Shown here: positions 15,544 to 22,835 of the stretch, piece after piece | Numbering within the stretch: position 1 is the stretch's first letter | Layout of the letters: the number at the start of each line of letters is the position of its first letter | Assembly (NCBI GenBank): GCA_023457935.1 | Contig: JAEXBA010000038.1 | Span: forward strand, 1-29,665 | From: Bacteroidota bacterium | GTDB taxonomy: Bacteria > Bacteroidota > Bacteroidia > Flavobacteriales > Weeksellaceae | DNA length: 29,665 nt | Direction of reading: 5' to 3' | Program-made: the position numbers and the translations under genes | The notes under the pieces: generated by a model | Seen by the model: only the letters and a program-made list of their open reading frames with translations | Told to the model about the DNA's origin: nothing | Databases searched by the model: none

Positions 15544-16518
15544 TTAGAATAAATCGTTCGCAGTGATAGATTTATCGTGTTTTGTGTAATCCACCGGTCT
15601 TTTTGCAAAGAAATCGTCCAGAGAATTGGCAAAAACTTCTTCTTCAAACCAAACCATTGGTCGGTACTGTTCCGGCGTAACGTTGTAGCGGGTCTTCATG
15701 TTGATTTTTCTTAAGGAATCATCAACACGGTACTTCATAAAGTTCAGTAAATCTTCCTTAGAGAAACTGTCGATTTCACCAAGTTCAAAAATCCAGTCAA
15801 GGATTTCACCTTCCAGCTCAACCGACTGATCTACCAAAGTATAAATATCTTCAATATCGGAATCGGTAAGAAGTTCCGGCTGTTCTTCACGGATTTTATT
15901 GATCAGATAGATTCCTGCATTGGCGTGAATCTGCTCATCAACGGATGTCCAGGCAATAATATTCGAAACATTCTTCATGAAACCTTTAAATCTCGTGAAC
16001 GAAAGAATGATGGCGAACTGTGAAAACAGCGATACATTTTCAATAAGGATGGAAAACAGCAAAAGTGAAGAAACATATTCCTTCGGTGTCGCAGAATTGG
16101 CATGCTTCAGCACATTTGAAAGAAAATCTATTCTTTTCTTAACGGCCGGAATTTCAATAACATGCAAAAATTCTTCGTTATAACCCAATACTTCCAGCAA
16201 TCTGGAATAGGCTTCCGAATGACGGAATTCGCACTCCGCAAACGTCGCACCCAATCCGTTGAATTCCGGTTTCGGCATATGGTTATATAGATTTCCCCAG
16301 AACGTTTTTACAGAAACCTCAATTTGAGCAATGGCCAAAAGAGCGTGTTTTACCGCATTTTTTTCGTGCGGCTGAAGCTGTGAATGAAAATCCTGGACAT
16401 CGGCAGTAAAATCCACTTCGGAATGAACCCAAAATGACTTGTTGATGGCTTCTACGAACTGTAAAATTTCCGGATATTCAAACGGCTTGTAACTAACTCT
16501 TTTATCAAAAATGCCCAT
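15544..16518 (-). CDS. nrdB: Ribonucleoside-diphosphate reductase, radical subunit beta (class Id-like)
   Basis: 324-residue ferritin-like subunit holding the metal cofactor that generates the radical for NrdA. Metal ligands can be placed by eye: Glu67 (AIAQIE), Glu97 and His100 (CEFRH), Glu160 (ILIE), Glu195 and His198 (DEQIH). The first ligand is Glu, not the Asp of class Ia/Ib, and Tyr104 is present. This matches the Flavobacterium johnsoniae enzyme, the founding class Id member, which uses a dimanganese cofactor activated by superoxide and does not oxidise its Tyr104. No ATP-cone at the N-terminus and no nrdI nearby, both consistent. Class Id is an inference from motif positions. It is the first gene of the nrdBA pair. 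Confidence 0.95.
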   Translation of the reverse strand: MGIFDKRVSYKPFEYPEILQFVEAINKSFWVHSEVDFTADVQDFHSQLQPHEKNAVKHALLAIAQIEVSVKTFWGNLYNHMPKPEFNGLGATFAECEFRHSEAYSRLLEVLGYNEEFLHVIEIPAVKKRIDFLSNVLKHANSATPKEYVSSLLLFSILIENVSLFSQFAIILSFTRFKGFMKNVSNIIAWTSVDEQIHANAGIYLINKIREEQPELLTDSDIEDIYTLVDQSVELEGEILDWIFELGEIDSFSKEDLLNFMKYRVDDSLRKINMKTRYNVTPEQYRPMVWFEEEVFANSLDDFFAKRPVDYTKHDKSITANDLF

Positions 16519-16555
16519 TGTATGTTTTTTGTCTGTTAAACTGATTTTCAGATTG

Positions 16556-16735
16556 TGTGGAAAACCTCAATATTATTCATAAATAACTGATTAAGAAAAA
16601 CTTAATAAACAAAATTATCCACAAAAATTTGAGAAATTTTCCTTAGGTAGGTGAAAACAAAAATAGAAAAACGAGCCCGATTGTGAAAGCTTGAAATATT
16701 AAATCGCTGGGTTATAGGCCTAAAAGTTTTCCACA
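16556..16735. promoter_or_regulatory. Three DnaA-box-like sites upstream of nrdB
   Basis: TTATCCACA, a perfect DnaA box, at 16615-16623, plus two TTTTCCACA versions with one mismatch at 16556-16564 (reverse) and 16727-16735. The rest of the 437-bp gap 16519-16955 is AT-rich with no ORF longer than about 15 codons and no RNA gene that I can recognise. Confidence 0.5.
16610..16617 (-). promoter_or_regulatory. Candidate -7 element of nrdBA
   Basis: The minus strand reads TAATTTTG, a full TAnnTTTG match, about 92 bp before the nrdB ATG. Its first bases overlap the perfect DnaA box. A second match, TATTTTTG at 16658-16665, is an alternative. Neither has a convincing -33 TTG. Confidence 0.4.
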
Positions 16736-16894
16736 AAGACACAGATTCCGCAGTATCAGCATGTTTAGCAGAAATCCAAAAATCATTAAGCCAAAAGCGA
16801 GGCGTTAATCTTAAACAATTACAATATATTACTGATCAACAACATATTACAATTAAACAAACATGCAAAATCTACTTTATTGTAAACTTTTCAG

Positions 16895-16923
16895 AAATAA
16901 AAAAAGCTGCAGAAATCTGCAGC
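16895..16923 (-). terminator. Rho-independent terminator of the small gene at 16956
   Basis: On the minus strand an 8-bp stem (GCTGCAGA, 2-nt loop, TCTGCAGC) is followed by a T-rich run of seven T then ATTTC. It lies 33 bp past the stop. Confidence 0.85.
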
Positions 16924-16955
16924 CCTGTTAAAACTTTAAATTATTAGAATGTGGC

Positions 16956-17333
16956 TTACACCGCAGAAAGTTCTTTTCTGCCGCTGAACAGTGAACTGAA
17001 GGTCGACAGTGCCGCAATCTGGCAGATTTCATGTCGTGATTTCCAGGAAGCTTCTTCAGTGGTTGGCGGGACAGATCCGGCATTATACTGAGAATAGAAA
17101 AGGGTCACCTTATCTTTACGCTTTCTCACGGAAATTTCCCATTGGTTGCTGTTGGTATTCCATTCTGCTTTTGCCGCAACACCAAGGTAATAACCTTTGT
17201 ACTTATAATATCCGTTTGAACTTCCGGTTCGGAACAGTACAGAAGTGTGACCTTCTGTATCCTGAAGGAACAGCAGGAAGTTAAGGATTTTAGAAAGGAA
17301 GCGTCCTTTTTGCTCAGATACTCTTTTTCTCAT
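16956..17333 (-). CDS. Small orphan protein, copy B of the paralog family
   Basis: 125 residues, unknown function, divergent paralog of copy A (13336-13731). The shared core is YKGYYLG, AKAEW, QWEIS, LFYSQY, ASWKS and a late Cys. The N-terminus is basic (MRKRVSEQKGRFLSK) followed by a short hydrophobic ILNFLLFL, unlike copy A, and the C-terminal 20 residues also differ. No signal peptide or clear membrane helix. It has its own promoter candidate (17369-17376) and a strong terminator, so it is monocistronic. It is divergent from the TPR-HTH gene across 265 bp. Its product could be a DNA-, RNA- or protein-binding module; nothing seen decides this. Confidence 0.75.
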   Translation of the reverse strand: MRKRVSEQKGRFLSKILNFLLFLQDTEGHTSVLFRTGSSNGYYKYKGYYLGVAAKAEWNTNSNQWEISVRKRKDKVTLFYSQYNAGSVPPTTEEASWKSRHEICQIAALSTFSSLFSGRKELSAV

Positions 17334-17368
17334 GTCTTAGATTTTTTGGTTTTTCATTTTTTGCTTCT

Positions 17369-17376
17369 CAAAATTA
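17369..17376 (-). promoter_or_regulatory. Candidate -7 element of copy B
   Basis: The minus strand reads TAATTTTG, the same octamer as at copy A, 35 bp before the ATG at 17333. Confidence 0.45.
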
Positions 17377-17410
17377 CTAACCGCACACCGAAGAACTAAA
17401 TTTTCATGGT

Positions 17411-17427
17411 GGACAAAACAAGGACAA
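17411..17427 (-). promoter_or_regulatory. TTGTCC direct repeat with 11-bp period
   Basis: On the minus strand TTGTCC occurs twice, start to start 11 bp (one helical turn), about 35 bp upstream of the copy B -7 element. The position suits an activator site. The motif is different from that of copy A. Confidence 0.3.
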
Positions 17428-17574
17428 GTATTTTACAAATTTTAACATCTGAAAATCAAGGCATTAATGAAAAACAATAACTCAGTTATTCAATTGAACA
17501 ATTAAAGCATCTTCATGATTTATGTCAAAAAAATGAATAATTTTCAACCTAACGTCAGTTTAAGTGATAATTGT

Positions 17575-17582
17575 TATCTTTG
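17575..17582 (+). promoter_or_regulatory. Candidate -7 element of the TPR-HTH gene
   Basis: TATCTTTG matches TAnnTTTG, 16 bp before the TTG start at 17599, giving a leader of about 10 nt. This supports the TTG start. Confidence 0.5.
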
Positions 17583-17598
17583 AAAAAAATAAAAAAAC

Positions 17599-19326
17599 TT
17601 GTTTGCAAGAAAATTATTCCGGATTTCTTTGCTCTTTCTTTTTGTGATTGCCAACGGCCAGTTAAAAATTACGCTGCCGGTAAACACAAAGAAGGCTGAC
17701 CTTGAATTCATCATCAGGCAGGAGAAAAATTTCGGAAATAATCTTCCCGCTCTGGAAAGCTATCTTGCACCGCTGAAAAACAGCCACGAAGAAGTACACC
17801 GCTGCATTTACCATGTTCTTTACGCCAACGGTTACGAACAATTCACCGACAGAATTTCGCCTGAGGCAGACCAACATTTTCAGAAAGCCATCGCCTGTAA
17901 AAACAACAAAGCAGTTCAGGCATGGGCAAAACTGAGTTATGCGAAATATCTTTACAAATACAGAGATTACCAGCGGAATGTTCCGCAGTTAACAGATGCC
18001 ATGTACCTTCTGGAGACAATGAAGGATGAAGAAATCATCTTTCCGGGAGAATCCTTTCAGTTTATCGGATATGTAATGCAGACACTGCAGGAACTCAAGG
18101 AATCCAATTATTTCCTCAACAGATCCAATGAGTTTCTAAACGAGAACTCCACGGCGTATGCAGCAAATCTCGATAATATGGGCAACAATTATCTGCTGCT
18201 TCAGGATTATAACAATGCAAAACTGCACTTTGAGCGGGCTATCAAAACCGCTCTCAAGATCAAAGACTACGAGCGTTACGCAAAAGCAAGCGGTAATCTG
18301 GGCGACCTTTACTTCCGTCAGAAAAACTATCCCGCCGCCATAGAACTGCTGAAGAGAGATATTGAATTCACCAAGAATTATGGCGGACAGCAGAATCTGA
18401 TGTATGCCAACACGCAGCTTTCAAAAATATATCTTGCTGCAGATCAGGAAGATGAAGCTGCCAAAACCATCGAGGAAGCGCTGAAAATTGCAACTTCAAA
18501 AGAGTACTTCAAAAGCACGGAGTACGAAATTCTTCAGATGAAACTGAAGCTGGCGCGCAAGAAAAACAATACCACCGAGGAGCTGGATGTTTATCAGAGA
18601 ATAAAAGATCTGGAAGCCGATCTTGCCACCATGGACAGTGAGGAAAACACGTACAAAGCCAACTGGGAAGTACAGAAATCCAACTACAAACGGCAGCTTG
18701 CCTTAACCAAACAGCAGATCTCAAAGGAAACACTGCAGAAAAACACACTGATGGTAATTACTGTTCTGGCGATTGGAGCGGGAATTATGCTTTACCTTTT
18801 CTACAGAAGAAAAGTCCGTAGCCTGCAGAATGCCTACGAAGAAAGGGTTGAGTTTTTCGAGAACGAAAAATCCAGATACGAAAACGAACTTCGCAGCGGT
18901 GAACAGGGCATCACCGACCAGATTTCCTTCATCAAGGAGAAAAACAGACAGATTCAGCAGCTGAATGCAGAAATTGAAAGACTCAGCAAAACCAAATCCT
19001 ACCGTCTGGAGCAGAGCCAGGGAAAACTTCACAAACTGTTGGAATCGCACCTGATGACAGATGAAAACTGGAACAACTTCAAAGAGGAATTCTACATCGC
19101 CTATCCTCACATTGAACACGAACTGAACGAAAATTACACCGATATTTCAGAATCCTATCTGCGTACAATTTTCCTGCAGAAACTCGGCTTCAGCAATACA
19201 GAAATTTCGGGTCTGCTCGGAATTACGGTTGATGCAGTGAAAAAATCAAGACAGCGGTTGAGACGCAAACTCGATCACCGCTACGACGAGTTCCAGGAAC
19301 TCATGAATTCTGACAAAGTTTCATAA
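17599..19326 (+). CDS. Membrane-tethered TPR protein with C-terminal helix-turn-helix
   Basis: 575 residues. Signal peptide-like N-terminus (MFARKLFRISLLFLFVIANG, cleavage after about residue 20), then TPR repeats at about 85-330 (clear units at 186-222, 227-262, 266-300), a coiled coil, one membrane helix at about 383-402, a long cytoplasmic coiled coil (405-465), and a C-terminal LuxR/sigma-region-4-like HTH at 529-556 (LGFSNTEISGLLGITVDAVKKSRQRLRRK). So a periplasmic TPR sensor is joined across the membrane to a DNA-binding end. The start must be TTG: a stop lies three codons upstream and the next in-frame ATG is at residue 135, past the signal sequence. It is 62 bp ahead of an ABC exporter with no terminator between, so it may control it. 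Confidence 0.85.
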   Translation: MFARKLFRISLLFLFVIANGQLKITLPVNTKKADLEFIIRQEKNFGNNLPALESYLAPLKNSHEEVHRCIYHVLYANGYEQFTDRISPEADQHFQKAIACKNNKAVQAWAKLSYAKYLYKYRDYQRNVPQLTDAMYLLETMKDEEIIFPGESFQFIGYVMQTLQELKESNYFLNRSNEFLNENSTAYAANLDNMGNNYLLLQDYNNAKLHFERAIKTALKIKDYERYAKASGNLGDLYFRQKNYPAAIELLKRDIEFTKNYGGQQNLMYANTQLSKIYLAADQEDEAAKTIEEALKIATSKEYFKSTEYEILQMKLKLARKKNNTTEELDVYQRIKDLEADLATMDSEENTYKANWEVQKSNYKRQLALTKQQISKETLQKNTLMVITVLAIGAGIMLYLFYRRKVRSLQNAYEERVEFFENEKSRYENELRSGEQGITDQISFIKEKNRQIQQLNAEIERLSKTKSYRLEQSQGKLHKLLESHLMTDENWNNFKEEFYIAYPHIEHELNENYTDISESYLRTIFLQKLGFSNTEISGLLGITVDAVKKSRQRLRRKLDHRYDEFQELMNSDKVS

Positions 19327-19388
19327 TATTCTCCGTCTTCTGTAACAACTGCAGAAAAAGCCCTACTTATTACCAAAATCTTAATTTT

Positions 19389-20081
19389 ATGCTGATCATC
19401 AGGGATCTTCATAAGTCTTACGACACCGGTAAAAGCAAACTTCATGTGCTGAAGGGAATCAACCTTGAAATTGACAAGGGAGAATTTGTTTCCATCATGG
19501 GTAGCTCCGGATCCGGAAAATCTACCTTACTGAATATCATCGGAATTCTTGATGAAAAGGATTCCGGAACCTACGAACTGGACGGCATTCCCATTGAACA
19601 TCTTACCGAAGTAAAAGCTGCAGAATACCGTTCGAAATTCCTGGGTTTTGTGTTTCAGTCTTTTAACCTGATCGGATATAAAACTGCACTCGAAAATGTC
19701 GCACTGCCGCTTTACTATCAGAATGTTTCAAGAAAAGAGAGAAACATTCAGGCAATGGAATATCTCGACAAAGTGGGACTCGGGCCTTGGGCCAATCACC
19801 TTCCGAATGAGCTTTCCGGCGGACAGAAACAAAGAGTGGCCATCGCCAGAGCACTGATTACTGATCCAAAAGTTATTCTGGCCGATGAACCTACCGGAGC
19901 GCTGGATTCCAAAACGACCTACGATATCATGAAACTCCTTCAGGAAATTAATAATGAAGGAAAAACCATTATTGTTGTAACGCATGAACCGGATGTAGCT
20001 GCCGAAACCAAGAGAAATGTTGTGCTCAAGGACGGCGTAATAGAAAGCGACACTTTTATTGACCAGAGAATTTTAGTGTAG
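19389..20081 (+). CDS. ABC transporter ATPase (MacB/LolD type)
   Basis: 230-residue ATPase of the MacB/LolD/FtsE branch. Walker A is GSSGSGKST at 38-46, Q-loop Gln90 in FVFQSFNL, signature LSGGQ at 142-146, Walker B VILADEPTG at 162-170 and switch His199 in VVTHEPD. Those blocks and the lack of a fused permease place it with exporters that use separate FtsX-type subunits. It drives the two permeases downstream, which begin 199 bp later, an unusually wide gap for an ABC operon. Substrate is unknown; such sets export macrolides, peptides or lipoproteins. Confidence 0.95.
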   Translation: MLIIRDLHKSYDTGKSKLHVLKGINLEIDKGEFVSIMGSSGSGKSTLLNIIGILDEKDSGTYELDGIPIEHLTEVKAAEYRSKFLGFVFQSFNLIGYKTALENVALPLYYQNVSRKERNIQAMEYLDKVGLGPWANHLPNELSGGQKQRVAIARALITDPKVILADEPTGALDSKTTYDIMKLLQEINNEGKTIIVVTHEPDVAAETKRNVVLKDGVIESDTFIDQRILV

Positions 20082-20280
20082 ACGTTCAATGGTTCTGGGA
20101 TGATAGATAATGGATGATTCATGTTTGAAAAAACAGAACGGTTACAAAACCTTGAAAAATAAAAAATAAAAAACGCTGAAGTAAATGATAGAAAAACATC
20201 TTCAACTGTTAACAGTTAAACGGACAATTACTTCAAACGACTAACGACTTAACGACTCACAACTAACAACTAACAAAAAA
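20082..20280. repeat. Gap with palindrome and CTAAC-type tandem repeat
   Basis: 199 bp without a gene inside the exporter operon. It holds a perfect 14-bp palindrome AACTGTTAACAGTT (20204-20217) and a degenerate tandem array of ACTAAC/CGACT units at 20238-20274 that ends just before the permease ATG. Repeats of this kind are typical of flavobacterial spacers. No TAnnTTTG promoter is visible in it. Confidence 0.6.
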
Positions 20281-21513
20281 ATGTTCGATTTAGACCGCTG
20301 GCTGGAAATATTCGCTTCCATTCGGAGCAATGTACTGAGAACCGTACTGTCCGGTTTCACAGTAGCGCTCGGTCTGTACATTTTCATTGTTCTGTTCGGA
20401 ATCGGCACGGGCCTGCAGAATGCTTTTACACAGGGCTTCGCTAGAGATGCCCAAAACCTCATCCAGATTTTCACGGGAAAAACAACCGTTGCTTACGGCG
20501 GACTGCAGAGTGACCGTGATGTGGTTATGAAAAATGAAGACTACGAAGAAGTAGTGGAAATCGATCCAGAAAAAGTGGAATATTCAGCGCCGAAATACAA
20601 CACCGCGATGATGGTAAAGTACGGTTACGAAAGCGGAACTTACCAGATCAGCGGAACAACCGGTGAAGAAAAAATGCTTGAAAACCGTAATCTTCTCGAA
20701 GGACGCTACATCAGTCCGGGTGACCTGGAACGCAGACTGAATGTCGCTGTGATCGGAAGAATGGTTCAGCGCGACCTTATCAAAGACGGAACACCCATCG
20801 GAAAAAATCTGGATATCAATGGAAGTATTTTTAAAGTAATCGGTGTTTTCTCTGATGAAGGCGGAGGCGACTGGGAGGAAAGAATGATTTCGATTCCTAT
20901 TTCTACCCTTCAGCAAATGAAAAAGGGTTCCGATACGGTGAATTCAATTCAGCTGTCGTATAATCAGAATCTTTCTCCCGAACAGGCAATAAAATACGGT
21001 GAAGAAATTGAAAAACAGCTGAAAGCCAAGCATAAAGTATCTCCGGATGATGAAAATGCAGTCCGTGTAAGAAACAATGCGGAAAACACAAAAGACAGTT
21101 TCCAGTTTCTGTTTATACTGACGCTGATTGTCGGTTTTATTGGAATGGGAACACTTCTCGCAGGAATTATCGGCATCAGCAACATTATGGTGTATATCGT
21201 AAAGGAAAGAACGCAGGAAATCGGAGTCCGGAAAGCCATCGGTGCCAAACCGAAAAGCATTGTGAGTCTGATTATTCAGGAAAGTATCGTTATCACTGTA
21301 GTTTCCGGAATCATCGGAGTTGCATTGGGTGTTTTAACCTTAAAACTGATCGGCAACAACCTTGAAGAATATTTCATTAAAGATCCAAGCGTAGGTTGGG
21401 GAATCATCAGTATTGCGTTTATATGTCTGATTCTTTCCGGACTCATTGCAGGATTCGTTCCCGCATACCGGGCAAGTAAGATTAAACCTATTGAAGCTTT
21501 AAGAGCTGAATAA
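20281..21513 (+). CDS. ABC exporter permease 1 (MacB_PCD / FtsX)
   Basis: 410 residues with the MacB permease layout: a first helix at about 21-45, a large periplasmic MacB_PCD domain (about 50-270), then three helices at about 274-306, 334-358 and 373-395. The FtsX-domain coupling loop VKERTQEIGVRKAIGAKP precedes helix 3, and the end reads RASKIKPIEALRAE, the usual tail of this family. It is paralogous to the next gene, and the two probably form a heterodimer with the ATPase. It begins after the repeat-filled gap, with little space for a canonical ribosome-binding site (the A-rich AACAAAAAA lies right before the ATG), as is common in Bacteroidota. Confidence 0.94.
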   Translation: MFDLDRWLEIFASIRSNVLRTVLSGFTVALGLYIFIVLFGIGTGLQNAFTQGFARDAQNLIQIFTGKTTVAYGGLQSDRDVVMKNEDYEEVVEIDPEKVEYSAPKYNTAMMVKYGYESGTYQISGTTGEEKMLENRNLLEGRYISPGDLERRLNVAVIGRMVQRDLIKDGTPIGKNLDINGSIFKVIGVFSDEGGGDWEERMISIPISTLQQMKKGSDTVNSIQLSYNQNLSPEQAIKYGEEIEKQLKAKHKVSPDDENAVRVRNNAENTKDSFQFLFILTLIVGFIGMGTLLAGIIGISNIMVYIVKERTQEIGVRKAIGAKPKSIVSLIIQESIVITVVSGIIGVALGVLTLKLIGNNLEEYFIKDPSVGWGIISIAFICLILSGLIAGFVPAYRASKIKPIEALRAE

Positions 21514-21534
21514 TAAGAAATTCATTTAAATAGA

Positions 21535-22803
21535 ATGAACATCGTTTTCAAAAAAGACACGTGGCAGGAAATTTACCACGCGCTGCGCAAAAACAAACTC
21601 CGCACCTTTCTTACCATGATTGGTGTTGCCTGGGGAATGTTCCTGTATGTTGCGCTATTGGGTGCCGCAAAAGGCATGGAAAACGGTTTTGACAAATTGT
21701 TTTCGGGGTTTGCTACCAATTCGATTTTCATGTGGGCGCAGACTACCAATATTCCGTATGCCGGATTCTCAAAAGGCCGTCAGATGGAACTCCGGCTCAG
21801 CGATATTGAAATGCTGGAAAATAAAATTCCGGAAATCGATTATATCTCTCCGCAAAGTTCGCGCGGAAGCTTCGGTTCGGCCGGGGAAACGATGTCGAAA
21901 AACGGAAAAACAGCGGTCTACACCCTAAACGGCGATTATCCGATCGGCAATAAAATATCCGAGAAGAAACTCGTTTTTGGAAGATATCTGAATGATGCGG
22001 ACGTCTCGCAGAGCAAGAATGTAATTGTTATCGGCGAAGAAATCTACAACAACTTCTTCGATCACAAGAAAAAAGAAAACCCTATCGGCCAAAGCATCAA
22101 TGTAAAAGGAATATTCTTTAACGTCATCGGTGTTTTCACCGTTAAAAGAGGAAGCCCGATGGAAAGCAACAGCGCTTCCTTCATTCCGCTTTCCACTTAT
22201 ATGAAAATGTATAATGATGGTGATAAGGTTCATGTTTTTTCCATTGTGAGCAAACCGTCGGCAGACCTCAGCCAGGTTGAGGAAAAGGTGAAAACAGAAT
22301 TGAAAAAGAAATACAGTGTGTCTCCGGAAGATACCAACGCATACGGCAGTTTTAACCTTGGAAAGGAATTCAAGAAACTGACGGGCTTTCTTAGCGGAAT
22401 GCAGCTTTTAACGATCATTGTAGGCGCATTAACCATTCTTGCCGGCGTCATCGCGATCTCCAATATCCTTTTGATTACGGTAAAAGAAAGAACGAAAGAA
22501 ATCGGAATCAGACGCGCGATTGGCGCAAAACCTTCCGAAGTCCGGAACCAGATATTGCTGGAAAGTGTGGTGATTACGCTTGTTTCGGGAATGCTGGGAT
22601 TCATCTTCGGTATTCTGCTGCTGGCTGTTATTGATATGTTCACCAAAAATCAGGATACTTTCCCGTTTTATAATCCAACGGTAGATTATGCCAATGTTTT
22701 CGGAGCGATGGCAGTAATGGTAACCTTAGGTTTGATTGTCGGAATGATACCGGCACAGCGGGCAGTAAAAATCCGCCCTATTGAAGCACTGAGAAGTGAA
22801 TAG
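21535..22803 (+). CDS. ABC exporter permease 2 (MacB_PCD / FtsX)
   Basis: 422 residues, paralog of permease 1 with the same four-helix layout and periplasmic domain. Its coupling loop is VKERTKEIGIRRAIGAKP and the tail RAVKIRPIEALRSE. The first helix is preceded by ALRKNKLRTFLTMIGVAWG, the standard N-terminus of the family. It follows permease 1 by 21 bp and precedes the adaptor by 32 bp, so the three are one transcript. The periplasmic part carries low similarity to permease 1, suggesting they contact different surfaces of the adaptor or substrate. Confidence 0.94.
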   Translation: MNIVFKKDTWQEIYHALRKNKLRTFLTMIGVAWGMFLYVALLGAAKGMENGFDKLFSGFATNSIFMWAQTTNIPYAGFSKGRQMELRLSDIEMLENKIPEIDYISPQSSRGSFGSAGETMSKNGKTAVYTLNGDYPIGNKISEKKLVFGRYLNDADVSQSKNVIVIGEEIYNNFFDHKKKENPIGQSINVKGIFFNVIGVFTVKRGSPMESNSASFIPLSTYMKMYNDGDKVHVFSIVSKPSADLSQVEEKVKTELKKKYSVSPEDTNAYGSFNLGKEFKKLTGFLSGMQLLTIIVGALTILAGVIAISNILLITVKERTKEIGIRRAIGAKPSEVRNQILLESVVITLVSGMLGFIFGILLLAVIDMFTKNQDTFPFYNPTVDYANVFGAMAVMVTLGLIVGMIPAQRAVKIRPIEALRSE

Positions 22804-22835
22804 TAAAATTTAATACAGAAAAATAAACTGACGAT

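Noticed and set aside
15456..15647. 63-residue minus-strand frame across the nrdB-nrdA gap
   Set aside because: Mostly overlaps the nrdB 3' end in another frame and includes the repeat; no ribosome or family evidence.
16817..16836. ACAATATATT similar to an NrdR box near nrdB
   Set aside because: Single, imperfect and about 300 bp from nrdB; NrdR sites come in pairs close to the promoter. AT-rich chance is likely.
16519..16955. Replication origin, because of DnaA-box-like sites and high AT
   Set aside because: Only one perfect box, no dnaA, dnaN, gyr or parAB nearby, and the sites are explained by an nrd promoter. Kept only as an alternative.
18721..19119. Minus-strand frame of 132 residues inside the TPR-HTH gene
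   Set aside because: The plus strand encodes clear TPR, membrane helix and HTH regions; the opposite frame is an artefact.
22230..22646. Minus-strand frame of 138 residues inside permease 2
   Set aside because: Antisense to a conserved FtsX domain; no gene features.
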